Source: Mytilus edulis (taxonomy: Eukaryota; Mollusca; Bivalvia; Mytilida; Mytilidae). From it: a DNA stretch of 64,000 nucleotides. Under the pieces are notes generated by a model. The model ran no database searches, was not told the origin of the DNA, and was given only the letters and a program-made list of their open reading frames with translations. Every line of letters begins with the position of its first letter. The stretch's first letter is position 1. The stretch covers positions 72,467,960-72,531,959 of the forward strand of contig NC_092345.1 of the NCBI RefSeq assembly GCF_963676685.1, in the 5' to 3' direction. This document shows, piece by piece, positions 1-10,300 of this stretch. The translations under genes were made by a program, and so were the position numbers.

Positions 1-739
1 CCACTTTTTCTAGCCTTCTGGGACAACTTCGGGAAGGGTTCTAAATTTTTAAACATGTTAAAAAATCCCCGAAGGTGCGTCCGATGTTGAGGGTTCGTAT
101 TGAGTTCGTATCAGCATCCTCACCATCGTAATGTCACCGGGAATGGATCTTTGAACATCATATTGCATTCGTGTTTCCATCGTTTCCATCGGGCATTACG
201 ATGTCTACACGAATGAATCACGAAGCTACCCGAAGGTCTTACGATGGCAACACGACTTCGTGAATATCTCGTAATCCCGTCGTGTTGCCATCGAATAAAA
301 GTACGAAGGCGACAAGATGGAACTACGACGGCAATAAATCCAGCTAAATGTAAGTTAATTTTCGCGCTAAAATACATTTAAAGTGCCATGCGCGATATGC
401 ACTGGTCAGTCTAATAAAGAAAGACGTTCACAAAACATGGAGCTCATATCATATGATTCTATGAGAACAAGAAAGGCGACAGCATTGTTTCTATTAATTC
501 AAATGAAACAAGAAGAGCAGCTATTACAGGCTCAGGATTTACATTTACAAGTAAAATATTATTTTTTGTCAATTTTTCATATCAAGTAAAATAATGAAAA
601 TCATAAACGCACCTCGTACACCAACACTGCAGGTACACGTATATAGGGAAACCAACTTTTTCTTCATTATTCTGATTTTTTATGTATCGTCTGAGTTGTT
701 GTCACACGAATGTTTACTCCATAACCATTTTTTTGGAAA
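1..739. mobile_element. Partial Harbinger-like TIR element, cut by window start
   Basis: This stretch matches 21021-21760 nearly base for base, which is the left part of the complete element at 20893-22950. It includes the subterminal motifs built on CGATGG/CCATCG and a short reading frame near 383-589. The left terminus lies before base 1. Similarity stops near 739, where sequence becomes unique and A/T-rich, so the right end is missing or deleted here. No functional transposase is present. Confidence 0.7.
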
Positions 740-1431
740 GTCCATAATCACATGGCAAAATCAAATAACAAAACGCATCAAAAACGAATGGACAAAAACT
801 GTCACAAAAAATTTTTTGTAAGAAATAAAAAAAAAAATTTTAAGAAATAAAATTTTTTTTTTTAAGAAATAAAAAAAAAAGTTTTAAGAAATACATTTTT
901 TTTTTTAAAATAAAAAAAAAACAAACTGTAAATTAGCTGCGTCTGTTGTTGTAACACTCAATTAACATAATTATTACCAAAAACAAAAACAAAAAAGTTT
1001 AATAAAATGAAAAAAAGTTGAAGCTAAATACAGTAATAAGAGACTATCTAGGTATCATAGCATCTATGCACAATTGACTTAATACGAGTTCGTTTGCTGA
1101 TGGTAAGACACAAGCAGACTTACTAATCTAACACACTGTTTTGAAACTTTACAATAATGGAGTAATTCCGGCTTATTTGATAAGTTTGTTATTTTTGTCT
1201 TTCTTTTTCATCAAAATGCTATAAAAATCATTACAATCATGGCTTATACAGAACATTTATAAAAAGTGAAATGATTATTATGTATGACAGTAATTACGTT
1301 TCTTAAAGCTACGTGACAGTTGTCAAACCGTTTTTATCAGTGTTTAAGTTGGAAAAGTATGTCTACAGGTTTTATTAATATATGTTAGTTTGCCATTCAA
1401 AATTATAATTTAAAATAAAAATAAGAATAAA
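740..1431. repeat. AT-rich low-complexity spacer
   Basis: Between about 800 and 925 a unit of the form TTTTAAGAAAT plus a run of A or T is repeated several times. The remainder is AT-rich with no exon-like reading frame. I see no gene. Confidence 0.5.
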
Positions 1432-1520
1432 AATGGGGAATGTGTCAAAGAGACAACAACGCGACCATAGAACAGACAACAGCAGAAGGTCACCAACAGG
1501 TCTTGAATACAGTAATTAGA
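1432..1520. repeat. Fragment of dispersed SINE-like repeat
   Basis: The piece beginning AATGGGGAATGTGTCAAAGA recurs with variation near 9330, 12925 and 40870, and in reverse near 16660-16765. It is a short truncated copy immediately before the decayed exon 3 of the B pseudogene. Confidence 0.6.
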
Positions 1521-1573
1521 TATTTTATGTAAAAGGAATCGAAAGATAAACGTTTCCTCCTAAAATAAAACTT

Positions 1574-3561
1574 AATGCCAGGCTCGCTGAGGTAGAGAGT
1601 CAGGGCCAATCAGATACTTGATTAAAACTTTTAAAGATTTTGGAAAACGTATGTATATATGTTGTAAAACATTCGGTTAATAACAAATTGATTATGTATA
1701 AATTACCATGTTTCTTTCTACAAATTGATATAGTAAAACATCAGTCGCGAGCAACAATGTGACATTGTTTGGTGAGTGAGCAAGGTCCCAATTGTGTCGA
1801 GCTGGTGATATTTTACGGTATCTGTATAAAAAAAAACGATAATCTGTTTATCGTTAGATTACCGGTCTTTTTCGCCTCCCTTCATACAATTTCAAGCTTG
1901 ACTAAAGCAAGCTTGATAACGTGAGGTCGCTAATTCGAGAATTGCGGAGCTAATAAGCAGGGTGATATAGGCAAATATACTTACTACTCATTATAAGAGA
2001 GTTGTCTTTGAAGAGACGTGGGTATACATTAAGGAGACGTCATCAGCCATACATCCCACAAAAAGCAAACAAAATATTTATGCACCATCCAACATCGTTG
2101 CATTATTTATTTTGTGGATGCAAATACCCGAAGGACAATTGAAACCTGTTCATGTTATAGGTGTGATCAATTTATTGATGTATCCGCTTTGTAAACTTTA
2201 CACAACATGAACTAAGAATTCTGTTGTAAAAATCTATAATATTATTAACTCTTTATACCTATATCTTCCAGGCTAAGAGATACTCAAGAGCCTGCGTTTT
2301 CTTTCATGGTATTTTTGAAAGAAGTTTGTTTCATATTAAGTTTTGAAATCAAAAACTAATAAAATAAGAAAAAAATAGAAACAAGATTGTGTCCCAGTAC
2401 ACGGATGCCCCTCCGCATTATTATTTCTATGTTCAGTGGACCGTAAAAATGGGGTTAAATCTCTAATTTTGCAATAAAAATATCATATCATAAAGAACAT
2501 GCGTACAAAGTTTCAAGTTTATTGGACTTCAACTTCATCAAAAACTACCTCGATCCAAAACTTGGGGCATAAAAATGTAGTATAAACGTGTGTATTTTTA
2601 ATGAACCAGACCTATGTGTAAAATTGACAATTAATGTAAAACATTTGAATTTTGTCTTGTTTATAACATGATCATAGTTCAATTAAAGTTGACATTCCCA
2701 AACAAATTAAAGTTATAATTTGTATCATCCTTTTCAATAAAATTAAGATAAAGATGAAAGAAATGAAAAATGACAATGCAAAAAACTATTGCAAATGGTT
2801 GCTCTTATCATACTTCCATTTTTTTAAATTTCACTGGCAACATTCTTGTCTATCAAAGAAAGCGCAAATGAAGTAAATGTCAGCTTTTAAAGGGAACAGT
2901 AAGTTTGTATTTGACTAATGAGTTTGAACCCTTTGGAGTTTATTTTCTGTAGAATTATTTTTACTTTTCTTTCAGTGTTCTATATTTGACAAATGTAGTA
3001 CTGTTGACCAATGCATATTTTAAAATTAAAATACTGATAATACTTAACAGATCATAGCTACTGGATAGGAGGAAGAGATGATGTGATCGAAGGAACATGG
3101 CAATGGGCTTCTTCCAACATAATATTTAACTTTACAGCATGGGCAAGAGGAAAGCCGAACAATTATAACGGAAACGAAGACTGCCTTCAAATGGACTATA
3201 GTCATCATTGTTAATGGAATGACCAACCCTGCTTAGATACACAATATTTTGTATGTGAACTTATATAAGCATCTATGTTTATTATCTAGTAAACTTTGAC
3301 CTTGTTTTATCAAGAACTTTTCGATTGGGTCGATATTTGTCAATGATTGTAAATTTTGTATGACAAAGGAGACATTATTTTGATTTTTTTTGTCCGTAAA
3401 CACCTTTCTTCATACACCACAAAATTAATACAACCAACCAATTTCTTCGAAATTTTCATGATCATATTCAAGCTAATCTATACATGCTATTTCACGTTAG
3501 TGATATTATGATTGACTTAATTTTTTTCAGGTACCCTGACGACCTTCAAATTATTCGATAA
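1574..3561 (+). pseudogene. Type-B C-type lectin pseudogene (exons 3-5 only)
   Basis: Three exon remnants align to B1 and B2. Exon 3 (1574-1648) has lost its acceptor and first codons and has a one-base deletion after the SD codons that brings in a stop. Exon 4 (3051-3264) keeps WIGGRDD, a KPN motif and the Cys positions, but the WEWND region is hit by an in-frame TAA at 3212-3214 and the final splice donor is changed from AAGTAAG to ATATAAG. Exon 5 (3531-3561) still reads YPDDLQII, then R, then TAA. No exon 1 or 2 is visible upstream, where unrelated repeats lie. The 3' flank to about 3945 matches that of B1 and B2. It represents the decayed B gene of the first array unit. Confidence 0.88.
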
Positions 3562-3945
3562 GGATATATTTTGTAATTAAGAAAAATTGAAATAGTGTTA
3601 CTGTTTTGTTTTCTTAACAAATAGACAATAACTGATTGTTTATCAGTATCAATCTTCTTCTGAATTAATTTGATTGCTGGCTTATCTTTTACGTTCCGGT
3701 AGTAAAGCAACAATAAAAAACAAACGAAATGTACACGAAGCACTTTCTTCAACGTTAATAGTAGAAAGTTCATTCGGTATCAATAGTAGTTATTAAAGGA
3801 AGTCCTGCTGACATTTAAACAAAAACGCAGAATTAAAGTAATTTAACTGTATTATTCGTTACGGAAGAGATAAAAATTGAGGTTTTTGTGGTTGTTATTT
3901 GCTAGTTAATTAAAAACAAATAATTTTTAAACTGATGTGGTAAAG
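3562..3945. other. 3' flank of B pseudogene, no gene
   Basis: This flank is homologous to 28159-28560 and 58556-58950 downstream of B1 and B2. The AATAAA present there is altered here to AACAAA. No coding signal is seen. Confidence 0.6.
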
Positions 3946-6060
3946 AAAAAACGAAAGATACCAAAGGGATAATCAAACTCGTAAGTTTAAAGTAAACCGA
4001 CAAAGCAAAGGCATCAAACTAAAAAGACCCAAAGACAAAACAAATACTTGAAACACAACACACAACACAAAAGACTGACCGACACCCCCATAACTGGGGA
4101 TGAGCTCTGGTGCTCATGAAGGAGGCGCAGATCCTGCTGAATAATGTGACGGCCTTCGTTTTACTCATATATGTACACATCGGGTTATAAGTCTCATCTG
4201 GTAGGTCACTATCGACATAAGAAAATGCCTGTACCGAGTCAGGAATATGCTTGTTGTGTTTGATCTGTTGACCTTGCTATTTGATTGGGGACTTTCCGTT
4301 TTAAATTTTTCTCCGAGTTCAGTATTTTTGTGATTTTACTTTTTTGTCATGGAATAGAGAACAGTATTATGTTAACGACAATTTGGAACATTTTCGCCGT
4401 CATCTGTGAAGCAGATATTTCATAACGGTCAACCAACCGTAAACTTTACGAAGGAATGATTTAATTTTCACAACTCATTGTTTTATAGCTACCTTGTGAG
4501 CAGGACCACTCTAGTAATGCAAGCATTGTATAAAATAAAAGCCCATGAAAATCCTATCAACTGAGAGGTATATGCAAATATAGGAATGGAAGGTCCTTAA
4601 TTTGGAAGCTGAAATAATCTCGATTTGTTTTAAATTGAAACCCATAATCAAGTTCTAGATTTGAGGCAGACTCAACTATTTCAGGAATAGATCCGTTGAA
4701 CATTGTCACAAATAAAGGTAACAGTAGTATACCGCTGTTCAAACTCATAAATCCATGGACAAAAAACGAAATCGGTGTAACAAACTAAAACTGAGGGAAA
4801 CGCATAAATATAAGAGGAGGACAACGACACAACACTACAATATAACACACACAGAAACGGACCAAGCATCAGACAAAATCCCACGAGAATAACAAATATA
4901 ACATCAAAATCAAATACAAGAATTTGTGATAGACAAGTACCGTGACACGTCTTATCGCAATGTCAATTTACGCTCAAAAATAAGAGAAAACAAACGACGC
5001 AACGTTAAATTGTAACACACACAGAAACGAACTATAATATAACAATGGCCATATTCCTGACTTGGTACAGGACATTTTTAAAGGAAAAAATGGTGGGTTG
5101 AACCTGGTTTTGTGGCATGCCAAACCTCGCACTTTAATGGCAATGTTAAATATAACATTGAAATGACAACACAATATTACAGGACTACAATACAAATAAA
5201 TAGGAGAACGTATTAGATAAAGAAACACATGATAAATAAATAACAAAAAGCATCAGGTTTAAAATTCAATACGCCAAAAACGTGCCTTGTCACAAAACTA
5301 TAAATAATTTTAATGAAAGAGCACCATCTTTAGATGGGAAAGTGAAGTTAAAAGAAAGTGCTTACTTCTTTTTCTTCTTCCTACGAAAATCATGAATGCA
5401 GTCAGCCTCATATGAATAAAATAACAAGTTCAACTTGGCAAGAAGAAGATTACATTTGTTTTCCATGAGAATGCCGTTTGTTCATTTGAAAAAAAAACAG
5501 TCCTGCAAGCGCTACCAATATGTTGTCAATCAAAAAGTTAAAAAACCCACCTAAAAGTATCTAAGCAGTCTGGAACCTGTTGTTTAGTGGGTGTTGTTCG
5601 TACTTTGTAAAGAATCACCCCGATTCAAACAAAAATTCGCCAAAACTGACATTAATAGGATGCTTGATTTCGTGATTGACAACATTGGTTCAACTTGGCA
5701 AGAAAGGAACACATTTGTTTTCCACGAGAATGCCGATTTTTTTTTCAACACGTCCTCCAAACGTGACCAATATGTTGCCATTCAAAAAGTTAAAAATAGT
5801 AACCTTAAAGTATTTATGCAGTCTTGAGCCTATTGTTAAGTGGTTGTGTACTACTATTTGTCTGTTTTGTTTTTTAACCATGGCGTTGTCAGTTTATTTT
5901 CGATCTATTGAATGTCTTTCGCCCCTCTTGTTATGGTTCGTACGTGGTTCTTGTTTTTCGTGTTTGTTTTATATAGATTTGACTGTTGATTTTCCTGTTT
6001 GAATGTTTTTTACACTATTCTTGTTTGGGGTCCTTTATAGCATGCTGCTCGGTGTAAACC
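3946..6060 (-). pseudogene. Decayed reverse-transcriptase retroelement, unit 1
   Basis: Read on the minus strand, 5690-5780 gives a degenerate RT stretch: VTFGGRV, then an IGI...CVPFL segment in the place of the usual GIPMGTNCAPLL motif. Further on come FRYxDD-like remnants, then a region like the YLDLHLEID block (4557-4680), then a C-terminal tail and a 3' UTR (3946-4380) that recurs many times in the window. Stops and frameshifts occur throughout. A retroposon (4713-5286) interrupts it. At 5591-5690 the next RT piece (DINRMLDFVIDNI) reads on the plus strand, so a small inversion has occurred at this point. Equivalent relics lie in the other two units. The RT family (Penelope-like or other) is not resolved. 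Confidence 0.65.
4713..5286 (-). mobile_element. Retroposon insertion with 10-bp target duplication
   Basis: The insert is bounded by TTGTCACAAA at 4703-4712 and 5287-5296. In the sister copies (34020-34050 and 61330-61360) the sequence runs straight through the equivalent of this site without the insert. The 10-bp duplication and lack of terminal inverted repeats fit target-primed retroposition. It contains two related sub-blocks with ACACACAGAAACG. Short reading frames in it are not conserved proteins. Confidence 0.65.
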
Positions 6061-7331
6061 CAAGCTCCGTGTTGAAGGCCGTACTTTGACTTATGATTAT
6101 CAACTCTTTATAAATTGTGACTTGTAAAACGAGATTGCATTCATACCATATCTCCTGATTTATAGTGTATTTTTACATACGGACCTGGTGTATGCAGGTC
6201 CGTCGTTTCTAAAGCTGTATTTCGAGTTTGAAGATATGTACTTCTGCATCTTGTGATACTCTACGGGAAAAATGACATGGACCTTGTAATTGTTAACATT
6301 CATTATAGAAACCAAGCTTATAATGTTTGTACAGAAGGAATAACATCACTAGTTCATAGCTCCAGCGTTCTCGTTGATAAATTCTGCAATTTCTTGTTTG
6401 TTTTATGTTCAAATAAAGTGGAAGTCATTTCCTGTTCTGACTTGTGCTGAAAAAAAACATACCTGGAATTGCATATTAGAGCGCAATTGTTCCTGAAAGT
6501 TTGATAGTACGAACACATATACTTTTTAATCTAAAGAACATATTATGCCAATGGAAATTTTAGACTTAACCCTTTGATACATTTTAATTTTTTTTTAAAT
6601 TAAGACAAGGTGGCTGTTATATCACCTTTTTTGAATTCAAAATATCGACGTCATGCCTAAATCTAAAATAGACAACATTGCTTTTTATACACGAATACAA
6701 TCTTTAGATGATTAAATCTTCTTGTATGCCAATACACACTGTCATCAGTCAATCAAGTCGTTTGTTTTTCCTGCCAGATCTTGGATACTCCAGAATAGCA
6801 ATTAGATCCCAAAGCACTAAAGGCACACGTCGTTTTGTATTTGATTGAAACCCAGTCTTATTTGTTGACAAAGTAAAACAAAAAACCCACTTAGTCTTAC
6901 TAAATACGGAGAAAAAACATTTCGTACTGATTTTTATTTTATGTACCTTTCTTCACCTTGCAGTAGAACACCGACTCAGATTAAAAAGAGGGAGGATTGA
7001 GATCACAAAAAGATAAATGTTACACATATCCTATGTGTATGTCATTGCGATAAGGAGCAATTGTAAAATTTTCAAATAGTGTATTCAAAATACGAGGGTT
7101 TGATGTAGAGGAAAGTGCGGTTGGGGGATTTTATGTTTTTTGTTTGTTTGTTGTTGTTGTTGTTGTTGTTGTTGTTGGGGGGTGGTAATTGTGTATATCT
7201 TTTAACTGACCATTCGTTGAATGGACAGTACAAGGAATATGCATTATTAATGATAATACTTTAAACTCCAAGTCAATGTAAGGACAATAGATAAGACTTC
7301 ATACTAACGACTACTTTTATAATAATTTACA
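6061..7331. promoter_or_regulatory. Conserved 5' region of lectin A1
   Basis: This region is near-identical to 34560-35846 and 61880-63161, the flanks of A2 and A3, so it presumably holds the A-type promoter and any 5' UTR. It contains a tract of TTG repeats running into a G run (about 7138-7182). I see no convincing TATA box at a standard distance from the ATG; TTTATAATAA lies only about 12 bases before it. A 65-codon open frame at 6253-6450 is present in all three copies, but its differences are mostly amino-acid changing, so I do not call it a gene. Confidence 0.5.
7132..7182. repeat. (TTG)n microsatellite with G run
   Basis: TTTG and TTG repeats end in GGGGGG about 150 bases before the A1 start codon. 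In A2 (35610-35700) and A3 (62930-63022) the tract is organised differently: the adjacent GAGAGTGCGGTT segment is duplicated, and runs of 10-12 G follow. Confidence 0.8.
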
Positions 7332-10300
7332 ATGGACAGACATCTACGTGTGATTGTTATAATTATTACTTTGCATATGTTTGGTAAGTGTGGCAGCAAG
7401 ATTGAAAATTAAAACTTTCAAAGTTTTGATTATTTTATGAGTTTATAAATGTATTATAAAATTTTCTGAACAAAATTAAGGCGGTAGACTGTATGATTGT
7501 TTTGTTATTTCAGAGACGTTTGGAAGTGATTGTCCCATTGGCTGGCACCACTTTTATCGATCTTGTTACATGTTCAGTAATGATGCATATGATTGGTTAC
7601 TTGCGGAGGTACTACTTTAAAAATATCAAAGACATGTAGTTTGTAAAATTCATTTGACTGTAATTGTGTTTTCGTAAATTATTGTTTTCATTTCTTGGAC
7701 AATCATTCAAAATATGTTTTTTTATCTATGATACAGTTAATACATATTAATTATTTTGACATTATAATGTATCCTTACATTTTGATACTTTGTGTTTAGA
7801 GGAATATTATTCCAATCTCTTTGAAGAAAGTTGTGATACACACATTAATTATTTAAACAGAACGTTTTAATAAGACCATGTAACTTTTAGAAGATATTTT
7901 TAAAAAAAAGTAACATTTGAGTGACGATTTCTATGTATTGGTCATTTGATATTCCTTTTTTTCATCTAAATAGTCACCAAACTTTGAAATATCACTAGAT
8001 TTATAAACGTTGAGTATAATTTTAATATTAGCATTTGTTGTTTATGCTCTGCATTCTTATAAGCAATAGATAGGACAGAAATTCGTATTTGCCTTTCATG
8101 AACCAGACTGTATGCTCCAAAATATGTATATCTTAATTCCTAAGTACATCATACATGTACATGCACTTGAATTGTTTGGAATATTTATTGTACACACAAT
8201 AAGAATCGAAATAAACAACAAAAGAGCACGGTAAAGCAAGTAAAATTACAGGGAATTAGGAAAGAGAGTCATCTTTTTTAGTTGAATTATTTGATATCAG
8301 GTTTTTTTTCTTCTTATAACATGGAAACTATGTATATTCTTAAAGCGATTGATGTTAAAACGTTTCGACCACTTAACATAAATTGTTTTATGAGTTTTAT
8401 ATGAATATTTGCTGTGAAGAAACAATAGTTTAAAGCATTTTATTTTTCAATTTCTATAAATGTTTTCTAAATGAATTTAAACTTTAGAGTAGCTGTCGTG
8501 CACATGATGCAAGGCTTGTAGAGATAGAATCTCAGGAACAGTACAGATATTTGGTAAATTCTTTACGTTCGATTGGAGCAGGTACGTCTTAAGTACGCTT
8601 ACAATACATTTGTTTTGGAAGCAAGGCATCTCAGAAATAGTTACCAGTTTGACCTGGCTACAAATATAAATCGTCATATCAAATAATTCTTTACAAATAA
8701 CAATGATGGTTTTTAAGTTAGTCGTCATTCATAACGATATGAATTATCAACAGTTATTATAAAAACAGTCATAGAAGCTTGCATCACTCGTTAACTGCAC
8801 TTTAGGGTGAATAAGTGTTTCACTGAATAGTTTGTTGACTATTTTGACTGTTTTATCCATATGAACTTCAAATAAACGATATCGATGATACATGTAAGTT
8901 TGTTTTAAATCTTGACTTACATCCAGAGATTGACAATAAGAACTAAACAAAAAACTACGACTAATTTTATATCTCACGTTATAGTATAAATGTATGGTTA
9001 TGTAGTACTGGTTATGAAGTTCAGGACTGTCATAAAATTTAACTGACAAACTACAAAACTCTTCTAACAGGTGGGTTCGTAATTGTTAAGATAATGCTTG
9101 GTCATGGTCATAATTTTATCCCTATAGTATTTAGAACCTTGGAGTGAGAGTATCATCATAGCCATCATTTTTAAGCCCCAGTCCCACTAGACAACGATCG
9201 CACCACGCTCACTGCGATCTAAAATAAATTCAGATCGTGGTGAGGTTGCGGTATGAGCGGCATGAAAATGTAAATTTTCGTTGCTTTCACGATGCTGCTA
9301 CGTCCTCATTAAAATTGAGAATGGAAATGGGGAATGTGCCAAAGAGACAACAACCCGACCATAGAAAAAACAACAGCAGAAGGTCACCAACAGGTCTTCA
9401 ATGTAGCGAGCAATTCCCGCAACCGGAGGCGTCCTTCAGCTGGCCCCTAAACAAATATATACTAGATCAGTGGTAATGAACGCCATACTAATTTCCAAAT
9501 TGTACACAAGAAACTAAAATTAAAATAATACAAGACTAACAAAGGCCAGAGGCTCCTGACTTGGGACAGGCGCAAAAATGCGGCGGGGTTAAACATGTTT
9601 GTGAGATCTCAACCCTCCCCCTATACCTGTAGCCAATGTAGAAAAGTAAATGCATAACAATACGCACATTAAAATTCAGTCCAAGAGAAGTCCGAGTCTG
9701 ATGTCAGAAGATGTAACCAAAGAAAATAAACAAAATGACAATAATACATAAATAACAACAGACTACTAGCAGTTAACTGACATGCCAGCTCCAGACTTCA
9801 AATAAACTGACTGAAAGATTATGATTTCACAATATGAACATCAGGCACAATCCTTCCCGTTAGGGGTTTAGTATCAGACCATCATAACACACATGAGAAG
9901 AACATAACCCGTATCATGCCAACAACTGGTTTTTGAATAAATGTGGTTAGTTCCAATGCAAAGACCCTATAAGTGAATCAATATTAACGCCAAAATATGT
10001 GATCTTTAATGACCTGACAACAGTATCGTAACTATATCCCTTCTTAATAAGTCTATTCAAAGGTTTTGTTAGTTTTTGAGGTAAATACTGACACCTTTGT
10101 GCTTTATAAAGAATATTTCCATAAAAAATTGGATGTGAAATACCTGAACGTATAAGAAGTCTGCATGTTGAGCTATATTTCCGAATGATATCCTTATACC
10201 GAGAATAAAATTTAGTAAATGTTTTGACTAGTTTGTGATATCGAAAACCCTGGTGTAATAATTTTTCAGTAATACATAAATTTCTCTCGTTAAAATCTAA

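Noticed and set aside
120-377. Minus-strand frame repeated at 21132-21431
   Set aside because: Both copies lie in the arms of the Harbinger-like element. They show no transposase motif and frames also exist on the other strand.
6253-6450. 65-codon open frame found in three units (also 34732-34929, 62051-62248)
   Set aside because: Between copies three of about five differences change the amino acid, there is no recognisable domain, and an open frame also exists on the opposite strand. It looks like duplicated flank.
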